DNA from: Maritimibacter sp. 55A14
GTDB taxonomy: Bacteria > Pseudomonadota > Alphaproteobacteria > Rhodobacterales > Rhodobacteraceae
Assembly: GCF_003122205.1 (NCBI RefSeq)
Contig: NZ_QEYE01000011.1
Location: forward strand, 62,001-126,000
Direction: 5' to 3'
DNA: 64,000 bases
The position numbers were made by a program, and so were the translations under genes. Of this stretch, positions 1 through 9,269 are shown piece after piece (position 1 is the stretch's first letter; each line of letters opens with the position of its first letter). The notes under the pieces were generated by a model, which did not search any database, was not told the DNA's origin, and worked only from the letters and a program-made list of their open reading frames with translations.

Positions 1-1
1 C

Positions 2-805
2 CTGTCCCTGGGCCTTCTGGCGGGCGGCATGGCGCGCGCTCAATCCGACGACACACTGCGCCGCATGACCTTGCGCCAGGATACGGCCGGCTGGGAGGCG
101 ATCGGCTATCTCGACCTCGCGGGCAAGGGCTTCTGCACCGGTGCGCTGGTGGCCAGCGACATCGTGCTGACCGCCGCCCATTGCCTGATGGACAGCCGCA
201 CCGGCAAGCGGGTCGATCCGACCGCGGTGAAATTCATGGCCGGCTGGCGCGATGGCGAGGCGATCGCCACGCGGCAGGGACGCGCCGCGGTGATCCATGC
301 ACGCTATGCGCCCGATAGCGGCACGATGATCGAGCGTGTGCGCCACGATGTGGCGCTGCTGCACCTCGCGGAACCTATCTCGGTCGCGCAGGCGGCGCCT
401 CTGAGCCCCGAGGGCGGCGTGAGCCCGGGCGACAGTGTGACCGTGATTTCCTATGCCAAGGGGCGCGCGAAGGCGCCGTCGATGCAGCGCCGTTGCCGCG
501 TGCTCGAGCGCCGGTCCGGCGTGATGGCAATGTCATGCGATGCCTATTTCGGCTCCTCCGGCGCGCCCGTCCTGTCGCTTCGCGGCGGCCGGGTGCGGGT
601 CGTCGGCGTTATGTCGATGATCGCCCAGACCGCGCAGGGGCGACTTTCCTTCGGGATGGACGTGGAGCGCCCGCTGAGGGAGCTGCTTGCGGCGCTGCGC
701 AGCGGGCGTGGCGTCTTCCCCGAAACTACCGCACCGGCAGCCAAACGGGTCAATCTGGACGGCGGCGCGAGGTCCAGTGGCGCGAAATTCCTGCGCCCTG
801 AGTAG
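2..805 (+). CDS. Secreted trypsin-like serine protease, 5' end outside window
   Basis: This is a chymotrypsin-fold (S1) protease, probably exported to the periplasm or outside. The frame is open to the window edge and begins with a hydrophobic Leu/Gly-rich stretch ending in A-R-A|Q, which reads as the end of a signal peptide. The true start therefore lies upstream, and the ATG at 29 falls inside the signal sequence. Counting from that Met, the triad is His51 (TAAHC), Asp107 (RHDVALL) and Ser177 (GSSGAP). Cys36/Cys52 and Cys156/Cys170 are placed to form the usual disulfides. All catalytic residues are present, so an active enzyme is likely. The substrate is unknown. Confidence 0.85.
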   Translation: MSLGLLAGGMARAQSDDTLRRMTLRQDTAGWEAIGYLDLAGKGFCTGALVASDIVLTAAHCLMDSRTGKRVDPTAVKFMAGWRDGEAIATRQGRAAVIHARYAPDSGTMIERVRHDVALLHLAEPISVAQAAPLSPEGGVSPGDSVTVISYAKGRAKAPSMQRRCRVLERRSGVMAMSCDAYFGSSGAPVLSLRGGRVRVVGVMSMIAQTAQGRLSFGMDVERPLRELLAALRSGRGVFPETTAPAAKRVNLDGGARSSGAKFLRPE

Positions 806-818
806 ATGCCTCCGGGAT

Positions 819-847
819 CTTGAAATCGGAAAAATCCAACCCCAAAT
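819..847 (+). promoter_or_regulatory. Heat-shock (RpoH, sigma-32 type) promoter of hsp20
   Basis: CTTGAAA at 819-825 is followed after 14 bases by CCCCAAAT at 840-847. This is close to the known sigma-32 consensus (CTTGAAA, 11-16 bases, CCCCATnT). It lies about 100 bases upstream of the small heat-shock gene start. The assignment rests on the motif and the gene it serves; the transcription start is inferred. Confidence 0.7.
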
Positions 848-893
848 CAAGGCTGTCCGGGCGCCGCATAGGCGGGTCCGGGTGTCATACGGG

Positions 894-940
894 CCCTGCC
901 TTCGGGAGGGTCGCACATCACATCGCTCAAGAGGAGGATG
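894..940 (+). promoter_or_regulatory. Possible ROSE-like RNA thermometer in the hsp20 leader
   Basis: Two adjacent hairpins can form in the roughly 90-base leader. The first is 894-910 (CCCTGCC, loop TTC, GGGAGGG). The second is 921-940, where CATCGCTC faces the Shine-Dalgarno bases in GAGGAGGATG. The second would bury the ribosome site and contains the TCGCT string plus an opposed G-G, both features of known ROSE thermometers of rhizobial hsp20 genes. Structure was judged by eye only. Confidence 0.4.
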
Positions 941-945
941 CAAAA

Positions 946-1410
946 ATGCGTACCGTTGATCTGTCACCGCTTTACCGCTCGACCGTGGGTTTCGACCAGT
1001 TCGCCGATCTTCTGGATCGGGTCTTCTCGAACGAGATTTCCCAGCCGAGCTATCCGCCCTTCAACATCGAGAAGACCGCCGATGATGCCTATCGCATTTC
1101 CATCGCGGTAGCCGGGTTCTCCGACGAGGATCTGAATGTCGAAGTGCGGGAAAACGCGCTGATCGTGTCGGCCCGGAAGACCGGCGAGGAGCAGGAGCGG
1201 ACCTATCTGCACCGCGGCATCGCGGAGCGCGGGTTCGAGAAGCGCTTCCAGCTTGCCGATCATGTGAAGGTGACCGGCGCCCTGCATGAGAACGGGATGC
1301 TCCATATCGACCTCGCGCGCGAGATCCCCGAGGCGCTCAAGCCGCGCCAGATCGAAATCGCGTCCGCGAACGGGAGCAAGCGAAAGGCGCTGGGGTCCGC
1401 AGCTGCCTGA
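946..1410 (+). CDS. Small heat-shock protein, Hsp20 family
   Basis: A 154-residue ATP-independent chaperone that holds unfolding proteins. The start ATG at 946 is chosen because GAGGAGG lies at 931-937 and because the N-terminus (MRTVDLSPLYRSTVGFD) matches IbpA-like proteins; an earlier in-frame start at 820 would lie inside the promoter. The alpha-crystallin domain covers roughly residues 38-130, beginning at PPFNIEK. A short C-terminal tail follows. It is monocistronic, with its own RpoH-type promoter and terminator, so heat-induced expression is likely. Confidence 0.92.
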   Translation: MRTVDLSPLYRSTVGFDQFADLLDRVFSNEISQPSYPPFNIEKTADDAYRISIAVAGFSDEDLNVEVRENALIVSARKTGEEQERTYLHRGIAERGFEKRFQLADHVKVTGALHENGMLHIDLAREIPEALKPRQIEIASANGSKRKALGSAAA

Positions 1411-1439
1411 GCGGCCCCCATTCCGGGTGAAAGAGGTGA

Positions 1440-1467
1440 CGCGCGGGGAAGCCCCCCGCGCGTTTTT
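1440..1467 (+). terminator. Intrinsic terminator of hsp20
   Basis: A perfect 9-bp stem (CGCGCGGGG / CCCCGCGCG) with a 5-base loop is followed directly by TTTTT. It begins 29 bases after the hsp20 stop codon. Confidence 0.9.
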
Positions 1468-1644
1468 GCGTCGTTGCCGCGTGTCCCACCCGGTCCCGCT
1501 GGGTCGGCACGATCGCCGGTAGGAAAACACGTCCGAAAAGAGGCCGGGCAGGTTTACTGAACGCCGTGAGCGTGCCGCACATTTGCAATGACCGTGCTGT
1601 TTGATGTTACCTTTCCGACCGCTTGATTCCGGAGGGGATGCAAC

Positions 1645-2037
1645 ATGGATCGGTTCACCGGCGGTTGCCTGTGCGGCAATGTCAGACTTGTGGCGTCGGG
1701 CCTCCCATACCGGGTCGGGCTCTGTCACTGCCTCGACTGCCGCAAGCATCACGGCGCGCTATTCTATGCGTCCGCTGTGTTCCCACGGGATGTGGTGACG
1801 ATCGAGGGAGAAACACGCGACTACGCCGGGCGGTTCTTCTGCCCCCGCTGCGGCTCGTCCGTATTTGCGTGTAGCGGCGATGAGATCGAGGTGCATCTGG
1901 GCGCGCTGGATGCCCCGGATCGGCTGATGCCAACCTATGAGTGCTGGACGGTCCGCCGCGAGTCCTGGTTGCCGCCGTTTTCGCTCAGGCGGCGATACGA
2001 CCGTGATCGCGACGCCACGGGTCGGTTCGAGGAGTAG
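1645..2037 (+). CDS. GFA/CENP-V domain zinc protein
   Basis: A 130-residue protein of the glutathione-dependent formaldehyde-activating enzyme-like family (Mss4-like fold). The zinc ligand pattern is complete: Cys8 and Cys10 (GCLCG), Cys27, Cys29 and Cys32 (CHCLDC), and Cys66 and Cys69 (CPRC). The start at 1645 has GGAGGGG 8 bases upstream. Most members of this family have no proven substrate, and glutathione-formaldehyde chemistry should not be assumed here. It stands alone and converges on the dehydrogenase gene that follows. Confidence 0.85.
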   Translation: MDRFTGGCLCGNVRLVASGLPYRVGLCHCLDCRKHHGALFYASAVFPRDVVTIEGETRDYAGRFFCPRCGSSVFACSGDEIEVHLGALDAPDRLMPTYECWTVRRESWLPPFSLRRRYDRDRDATGRFEE

Positions 2038-2057
2038 GCCCTGATCGGGCGGCACCC

Positions 2058-2087
2058 GGTTCTCCCGCACATCCACGCGGGAGAACC
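2058..2087. terminator. Long perfect hairpin between convergent genes
   Basis: GGTTCTCCCGC and GCGGGAGAACC form an 11-bp perfect stem with an 8-base loop in the 94-base gap between the stops of the GFA gene and gabD. No T-run follows on either strand, so it may act as a weak or bidirectional terminator or as a 3' RNA stabiliser. Confidence 0.55.
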
Positions 2088-2131
2088 TGATCTTGGTAAA
2101 GTCACTGAGATCGCGATGAAATTCCGCTATC

Positions 2132-3607
<1,476 letters not shown>

Positions 3608-3682
3608 GTGCAGTCCTCCCAGATAAGTTGGCGCATAAGTCCCATATCGGGTGGGAAGCTGCAAGCGGGCGCGCCCGGCGGC

Positions 3683-3844
3683 TCAGTCCTGCTTCGGTGC
3701 GTCGTCGTAGTCGGTGCGCAGGATGCGCTGCGCATCGCCGTCGGGATCGTCGAACTGGCGCGTGCGCAGCGCCCAGAAGAAGGCTGCCAGCCCGGCGCCG
3801 CCCAGCAGCAGCGATATGGGAATCAGGTAGCTCAGGATATCCAT
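3683..3844 (-). CDS. ccoS: cbb3 oxidase maturation protein CcoS (FixS)
   Basis: A 53-residue small membrane protein needed to insert heme and copper cofactors into cbb3 cytochrome oxidase. It begins MDILSYLIPISLLLGG, giving one transmembrane segment at about 5-27. It continues with FFWALRTRQFDDPDGDAQ, the signature of the family (a W-A-hydrophobic-R segment followed by Q-aromatic-DD). The gene starts 9 bases after the ccoI stop, so it is the last gene of ccoGHIS and translationally linked. Confidence 0.93.
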   Translation of the reverse strand: MDILSYLIPISLLLGGAGLAAFFWALRTRQFDDPDGDAQRILRTDYDDAPKQD

Positions 3845-3853
3845 ACAGCCATC

Positions 3854-6034
3854 CTAACGCAGACGCAGGGCGTTGAGCGAGACGGTGATCGAACTGGCCG
3901 ACATCGCCAGAGCCGCGATCAGCGGCGTGGCCAGCCCGGCCAGCGCGATGGGCACCGCGATCACGTTGTAAAGCGCGGAGAGGGTGAAGTTCTCCTTGAT
4001 GCGCGCCCGCGCCTGCCGCGCGGTGGTTAGGCAATCGGCCAGCGCGTCGAGGTCGCGGCCCAGGAGTACGATGTCGGAGGCCACGCGCGCCGCGTCGAGC
4101 GCGGAGGCCGGCGAGATCGAGACATGCGCGGCGGCCAGCGCTCCGGTATCGTTGAGCCCGTCGCCCACCATCAGCACCTTGTGGCCCTCGGCCTCGAGCG
4201 CCTGGACACGGGCGACCTTGTCCTTGGGCAGGGCGCCGGACTCGGCGATAGCGATGCCGAGCGCCTTTGCCGTCGCCTCGACCGCGGGCGCGCTGTCGCC
4301 GGAGATCAGCATCACCCGGCACCCGGCCGCGCGCAGCGCCGCGACGGCCTCTGCCGCGCCGGGCCGCAACGCGTCGGTGAAGTCGAAGCGCACCGGGTCG
4401 CGGTCGCCGATGCGCAGGAAGCTGGCGGTGCCCGGCCCGTCGGCGCCCCCGGTCCAGGCGGCGCGCCCGAAGCGCACGGGATGGTCGCCCCAGCGGCCCT
4501 CCACGCCATAACCCGGCACTTCGCGCAGCCCCGCGATTGCGGCGGGCGCCACGCCTTCGGCTTCGGCGGCGCGCCGCAGCGCCTGCGCCAGCGGGTGTGC
4601 GGATGCGGATGCCAGCCCCGCCGCGACCGCCAGATCGGTGCGCGCGTGATCCGCCGCACCCTGCATCTCCGGCTGGCCCAGCGTCAGCGTGCCGGTCTTG
4701 TCGAAAACCACCGTGTCGACTTCGGCGAGGCGTTCCAGTGCAGTGCCTGACTTGAGTAGCACGCCGCGGCGGAAGAGCCGCCCCGACGCGGCGGTGACGA
4801 CCGCGGGCACGGCGAGACCCAGCGCGCAGGGGCAGGTGATGATGAGCGTCGCGATCGCCACATTGACCGACACGCGCAGGTCGCCCGACCAGATCATCCA
4901 TGCGGCGAAAGCGATCAGTGCCAGCAGGTGGACGCCCGGCGCATAGGCGACCGCGGCCCGGTCGGCCAGTGAGGTGTACCGGGTCCGCGCGCTTTCGGCC
5001 AGCGCCACCAGATCGGCGATCTTGTGCAGTCGGGTATCGGCGCCGCGCGCCGTGACGCGCACGTCGAGCGGGCCGGTCAGGTTGACCTCGCCCGCGCTGA
5101 CCGTGCTGCCTTCGCCGGCGAAGACGGGCAGGCTCTCGCCAGTCAGCAGGGCGCGGTCGATTTCGGAGGTGCCTGTCTCCACCACGCCGTCCACGGGCAT
5201 CCGCCCGCCCGGACGCACGCGCACCAGATCGCCGGCGGAAAGCTCCGCGATGGGCGTGACCACCTCCCGCCCGTCAACGAGGCGCGTGGCACGTGGCACT
5301 TCGAGCGCCGCCAGTTCCTGCGCGGCCGAACGCGCGGCGGCACGGGTGCGGTAGTCCAGATAGCGCCCGGCCAGCAGGAAGAAGGTCAGCGCCAGCGCGG
5401 CGTCGAAATAGGCATGTTCGCCCGACATCGCGGTTTCATAGAGCGACATGCCCGCCGCCATCACGATGGCCACGGAAATCGGCACGTCCATGTTGAGCCG
5501 CCGCGCCGTGAGCGCGGTCAGCGCGTTGCGAAAGAAGGGCTGGCCGGAGAACGCCACGGCGGGCAGCGCGATCATCGCCGATATCCAGTGCATCAGGTCG
5601 CGTGTCGCGTCCTCCGCGCCCGACCAGACGGCGACCGAAAGCAGCATGACATTCATCATCGCGAAACCGGCGACTGCGAGGCGCATCAGCAATTCGCGCC
5701 CGGTGCTGTCGGAGTCGGTGGCGGAAATTGTGCCGGGGTCGAGCTCATGCGCCTCGAAACCCAGCCGGTCCAGAGCGGCGACCAGATCCGCCGCCGTGAC
5801 ATCCTCGGCGGCCTCCACCGCGGCGCGCTTAAGTGTCAGGTTCACGCGCGCCTCGCGTACGCCCGGCACGGCCTTCAGCCCGCGTTCCACGCCCGAAATG
5901 CAGCCCGCGCAATGGATCCCTGGAAGCGAGAGCATCAGCCGCCCTTCGGCCGCGCCGTCCCCGGTGCCCGCGACCGCCGCGCCCGTGGCGCAGGCCGGGC
6001 AGGCGGCGAGCGGCGTGCGCATGATTTCGGTCAT
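3854..6034 (-). CDS. ccoI: Copper-exporting P1B ATPase for cbb3 assembly, CcoI (FixI)
   Basis: A 726-residue P-type ATPase that supplies copper for the CuB site of the cbb3 oxidase. Features in order: a Cys pair near the N-terminus (CPAC), a heavy-metal-associated domain with HCAGC, membrane helices, the phosphatase TGES loop, the CPC metal motif (TCPCALGLAVP), the phosphorylation site DKTGT, and the hinge GDGLND. All P1B signatures are intact. The start ATG is one base after the ccoH stop. The family is known for low-affinity copper export into the periplasm for oxidase maturation; the gene context puts this protein in that subgroup rather than CopA. Confidence 0.95.
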   Translation of the reverse strand: MTEIMRTPLAACPACATGAAVAGTGDGAAEGRLMLSLPGIHCAGCISGVERGLKAVPGVREARVNLTLKRAAVEAAEDVTAADLVAALDRLGFEAHELDPGTISATDSDSTGRELLMRLAVAGFAMMNVMLLSVAVWSGAEDATRDLMHWISAMIALPAVAFSGQPFFRNALTALTARRLNMDVPISVAIVMAAGMSLYETAMSGEHAYFDAALALTFFLLAGRYLDYRTRAAARSAAQELAALEVPRATRLVDGREVVTPIAELSAGDLVRVRPGGRMPVDGVVETGTSEIDRALLTGESLPVFAGEGSTVSAGEVNLTGPLDVRVTARGADTRLHKIADLVALAESARTRYTSLADRAAVAYAPGVHLLALIAFAAWMIWSGDLRVSVNVAIATLIITCPCALGLAVPAVVTAASGRLFRRGVLLKSGTALERLAEVDTVVFDKTGTLTLGQPEMQGAADHARTDLAVAAGLASASAHPLAQALRRAAEAEGVAPAAIAGLREVPGYGVEGRWGDHPVRFGRAAWTGGADGPGTASFLRIGDRDPVRFDFTDALRPGAAEAVAALRAAGCRVMLISGDSAPAVEATAKALGIAIAESGALPKDKVARVQALEAEGHKVLMVGDGLNDTGALAAAHVSISPASALDAARVASDIVLLGRDLDALADCLTTARQARARIKENFTLSALYNVIAVPIALAGLATPLIAALAMSASSITVSLNALRLR

Positions 6035-6035
6035 C

Positions 6036-6500
6036 TCAGCGGCTCACGAAAATCTGGCGCCGCTGGCGGAATTCCGTGCCGTCGGCGGCGCGCGCCGTCA
6101 CATGCAGCAGCCATTGTCCGTAATCAAGATCGAGCGCGGCGCTGTAGCGGCCATTCGCGCCGGAAAGCTCCGGCCACCTGTCGTCGCGGGCCTCGGTTGT
6201 TCGGCCGACAAGCACCTCCAGCGCCTGCACTTCGGCGGGCCGCCCGTCCGGGCCGTCAAAGCCGAGCGTCAACAGCCCGTCAGCATATTGCGTATCCAGC
6301 GTCCAGCCCAGCGCTTGCTGCGCGGCGAGCTTCTCGTTGAACTCCTGGCTGGCGACATAGCTGTTCTTGACCTCGAGCCCCGGAAAGGTGCTGATCGCAT
6401 TCCACGCCATGACGACATTGACGGTGATGATGACAGCGAAGGCGGTCACGGCAATGGCCAGAACCTTGCGGCCCGTCAGCGGCTTTCCGGTATCCGTCAT
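6036..6500 (-). CDS. ccoH: cbb3 oxidase assembly protein CcoH (FixH)
   Basis: A 154-residue protein with one N-terminal membrane helix (about residues 12-33) and a periplasmic FixH domain. It helps stabilise the assembling cbb3 oxidase. The ATG overlaps the ccoG stop as ATGA, and the stop is one base from the ccoI start, so the cluster is tightly coupled. Confidence 0.9.
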   Translation of the reverse strand: MTDTGKPLTGRKVLAIAVTAFAVIITVNVVMAWNAISTFPGLEVKNSYVASQEFNEKLAAQQALGWTLDTQYADGLLTLGFDGPDGRPAEVQALEVLVGRTTEARDDRWPELSGANGRYSAALDLDYGQWLLHVTARAADGTEFRQRRQIFVSR

Positions 6501-7927
6501 TGCGGCCTCCCGTTGAAATGGGTGTCCTGATAAGTGCGTTCACCATTGAGCGCATCGACGACCCAGAGCCGGATACCTGTGCGCTCCGCCTTTGCGATCG
6601 ACGTGTTCGGCGGGGCGGTGACATATATGCGCTCCTGCCCGGACGTGTCGGCGGGCACGTAGACCAACTTGTCGTCCGTACCTTCCACGTCAACCGAAAA
6701 CGGCTCGGGCGACGAGATCATGACATGGAAGGGCCGCGCCTCGCCATGCTTGTTGCGGATCCGGACATCGTAGCTGTTGCGGATCGACCCGTCGGAGAGC
6801 ACGACATTGACCGGGTTGCGCGTCTTGGCCACGGTCATGTCGATATCGGGCCGTATGAAGAGCGCGACCACAAGCGCGGCGCCCACCCCCGCCCAGAGCG
6901 TGGTGTAGAGGATCGTGCGCGGCCGGAAGATGTGCTCGCGGATCGGGCGTGGCGGGTTGCCCTGACGCTCCCGCGGCTCGTCGCTGAGCGCGAGATAGTC
7001 GATCAGCCCGCGTGGCTTGCCGATCTTTTCCATCACGTCGTCGCAGGCGTCGATGCACAGCGCGCAGGTGATGCATTCGAGTTGCTGGCCGTCGCGGATG
7101 TCGATGCCCATCGGGCAGACATTGACGCAGGCCATGCAGTCGATGCAGTCGCCAAGCTGATCGGCGCCTTCGCCCTTGCGGTGCTTGCCGCGCGGCTCGC
7201 CGCGCCATTCGCGATAGGCGACGGTCAGGGTGTCCTCGTCCATCATTGCCGCCTGAATGCGCGGCCAGGGGCAGGCATAGATGCAGATCTGCTCGCGCAT
7301 GAAGCCGCCGAAGACGAAGGTTGTCGCGGTCAGCAGGGCAATGGTGGAATAGGCCACGGGATGCGCGTCAAACGTCACCAGGTCGCGCGCAAGGGTCGGC
7401 GCATCGGTGAAATAAAAGACCCAGGCGCCGCCGGTGGCCAGCGCGATCAGCAGCCAGACGACGAATTTGGTGGTGCGCAGCCGCACCTTGCGGGCGTCCC
7501 ATTCCTGTTTCCAGAGCCGCACGCGCGCGTTCCGGTCGCCCTCGATCCAGCGTTCCACGAGGATGAAGAGGTCGGTCCAGACGGTCTGCGGGCACGTATA
7601 GCCGCACCACACGCGCCCCAGCGCCGAGGTGAAGAGGAAGAGCCCCAGCCCCGCCATCACCAGAAGCCCCGCGATGAAATAGAATTCATGCGGCCAGATC
7701 TCGATCCAGAAGAAGAAGAAGCGCCGGTTCGCCAGATCGATCAGTACCGCCTGATCGGGCAGGTTCGGGCCGCGGTCCCACCGGATCCAGGGCGTCAGGT
7801 AGTAGATGCCCAGAGTCACCGCCATGATCACCCATTTGAGCGACCGGAAGGAGCCGGACACACGGCGCGGAAAGATCGGCTCGCGTGCGGCGTAGAGGCG
7901 CGGGGGGACTTTGTCGGAAACGGCCAC
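6497..7927 (-). CDS. ccoG: Polyferredoxin CcoG (FixG/RdxA), cbb3 maturation
   Basis: A 476-residue membrane iron-sulfur protein implicated in copper reduction for cbb3 assembly. The chosen start is GTG at 7927 (MAVSDKVPPRLYAARE), with GGAGA about 8 bases upstream; homologues begin at the same point just before the KLYAAREPIF-like segment. Several membrane helices precede a double [4Fe-4S] module (CIDCMACVNVCP and CITCALCIDAC), followed by a periplasmic Ig-like C-terminal region. An in-frame extension to 8176 would run across the FNR box and is rejected. It is the first gene of ccoGHIS. Confidence 0.93.
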   Translation of the reverse strand: MAVSDKVPPRLYAAREPIFPRRVSGSFRSLKWVIMAVTLGIYYLTPWIRWDRGPNLPDQAVLIDLANRRFFFFWIEIWPHEFYFIAGLLVMAGLGLFLFTSALGRVWCGYTCPQTVWTDLFILVERWIEGDRNARVRLWKQEWDARKVRLRTTKFVVWLLIALATGGAWVFYFTDAPTLARDLVTFDAHPVAYSTIALLTATTFVFGGFMREQICIYACPWPRIQAAMMDEDTLTVAYREWRGEPRGKHRKGEGADQLGDCIDCMACVNVCPMGIDIRDGQQLECITCALCIDACDDVMEKIGKPRGLIDYLALSDEPRERQGNPPRPIREHIFRPRTILYTTLWAGVGAALVVALFIRPDIDMTVAKTRNPVNVVLSDGSIRNSYDVRIRNKHGEARPFHVMISSPEPFSVDVEGTDDKLVYVPADTSGQERIYVTAPPNTSIAKAERTGIRLWVVDALNGERTYQDTHFNGRPQ

Positions 7928-7988
7928 GGTGGATTCTCCGGTCTTGCTGGCGTCGGCTGTGTTGTCGCAGCGAAGGACGCCGGCAACC

Positions 7989-8002
7989 TTGATACAGATC
8001 AA
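7989..8002. promoter_or_regulatory. FNR/FixK box upstream of ccoG
   Basis: TTGATACAGATCAA matches the perfect dyad TTGAT-N4-ATCAA. It is centred about 68 bases before the ccoG GTG and lies between ccoG and the lysR gene, at a spacing that fits activation of ccoGHIS by FnrL under low oxygen. Confidence 0.88.
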
Positions 8003-8027
8003 AACATGTACCGGCGATCCATGAATT

Positions 8028-8906
8028 CTAGCTTGACGCGGCCTGGCGCCGCAGCCACGAGGCAAAGGCGCGAAGCGATTTGCGCTGCACGCCGGGGCGG
8101 GTGACCAGCCAGTAGCCGCTGTCGGGGTGGTCGTCCTCGAAAAGCACCCGCAGGTGGCCCGCCGCGATGTCGGCATCCACGAAGGCGCGGGTGGTGGCCA
8201 CGATACCCTGCCCCTGGCGGAGCCCCTCCAGCACCAGATGGCCGGGCATCTGCGTCAGGCTGGCGACCTTGCCGGTCGCCACGCCGTGGGTGCGCAGCCA
8301 GCTCGACGCCTCGTCGGTGCCCAGTTCCTGAAGCCAAGGATAGTCCAGCAGATCGGACGGGTCGCTGATCTGCCGTTCGCCCAGCAGGGCGCGCGCGCCG
8401 ACGATCACGATATGCGTGGTGAAGAGCCGCTCGCATTCCAGCCCCTGCCAGCCGCCGCGCCCGAAGCGGATCGCCAGGTCGATGCCGCCGGGCTCCAGCC
8501 GGACGACATCGGGGGTGGCATTGACCATCAGGTCGATCTCCGGGTGCTGCGCGCGGAAATCGGCGAGCCGTGGCATCAGCCAGCTCGCTGCGAAGCTGGG
8601 GGTCATCGAGACATGCAGCGGCCGGTCCGCATCCGCGCCGGTCAGCGCGTCGATGGCGCGCGCCATCTCGGCGAAGCCATCGGTCACCGCCTCGGCCAGG
8701 CGGGTGCCGTCCGCGGTCAGCGCGACGCCGCGCCCGTCCTTTACCGTCAGCTTCACGCCGAGATGCGACTCCAGCGCCCGCAATTGCTGGCTGACGGCGG
8801 CGTGGCTGACATTGAGCGCCGCGCCGGCGGCGGTGATGCTGCAGGTCTCCGCCAGCGCGGCGAAGGCGCGCAGGGCGGAAAGCGGGGGCATGCGGAGCCA
8901 ATCCAT
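8028..8906 (-). CDS. LysR-family transcriptional regulator (GcvA-like)
   Basis: A 292-residue regulator. The winged helix-turn-helix is at about residues 10-66 (PLSALRAFAALAE..., then SHAAVSQQLRALE), with a substrate-binding domain from about 90. The N-terminal sequence resembles the GcvA subgroup. A GGATGG sequence precedes the start at 8906. It lies on the same strand between ccoNOQP and ccoGHIS, which are usually adjacent, and the box in front of ccoG lies past its 3' end. Its effector and targets are unknown; nothing visible links it to respiration beyond location. Confidence 0.85.
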   Translation of the reverse strand: MDWLRMPPLSALRAFAALAETCSITAAGAALNVSHAAVSQQLRALESHLGVKLTVKDGRGVALTADGTRLAEAVTDGFAEMARAIDALTGADADRPLHVSMTPSFAASWLMPRLADFRAQHPEIDLMVNATPDVVRLEPGGIDLAIRFGRGGWQGLECERLFTTHIVIVGARALLGERQISDPSDLLDYPWLQELGTDEASSWLRTHGVATGKVASLTQMPGHLVLEGLRQGQGIVATTRAFVDADIAAGHLRVLFEDDHPDSGYWLVTRPGVQRKSLRAFASWLRRQAASS

Positions 8907-9269
8907 ATGAAAGCCATCCTTACAGGTGCGAATTCTTCCTGACTCGCATCAACCGGAAGAAAGATCAATATTCACAGCATAAGGATCGAATAGAGGAATA
9001 GGAAAGATGCTCAATATCTACGCCAGAACTTTCATGACTGCCACTCGGACCGAGTCCCGTGAGCGCCCGGCACATCACCGCCCCCGCGCCGAGAGGGACA
9101 CGCTGCGCGGCTCTGGCCAGTGGCCTTGGCCGCTGCATTTCGCCCGCGTCGACGGCGACCGTCGCTGATCGTGGCAGACAAAAAAGCACCGGCCCCCCTG
9201 TGAGTTGCGCGAACAGGGTCGAGGGCCGGTGCAGTATCCGCAGGTCGGGGCCCGCGGATGGGGGAAGTC
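8907..9269. other. Intergenic region between lysR and ccoP
   Basis: These 363 bases hold the ccoNOQP terminator at 9180-9232 and presumably the lysR promoter. A short perfect dyad (CGACGG-CGA-CCGTCG) lies in the stretch before the terminator. I see no convincing gene, FNR box or RNA. Confidence 0.6.
9180..9232 (-). terminator. Intrinsic terminator of ccoNOQP
   Basis: Read on the minus strand, GCACCGGCCC pairs with GGGCCGGTGC and an inner CCCTGT/ACAGGG extends the stem. A run of six T follows. It begins about 37 bases beyond the ccoP stop. Confidence 0.85.

Noticed and set aside
6500-8104. 534-codon plus-strand frame opposite ccoG
   Set aside because: It lies wholly opposite a clear polyferredoxin gene and its FNR box, with no recognisable motif.
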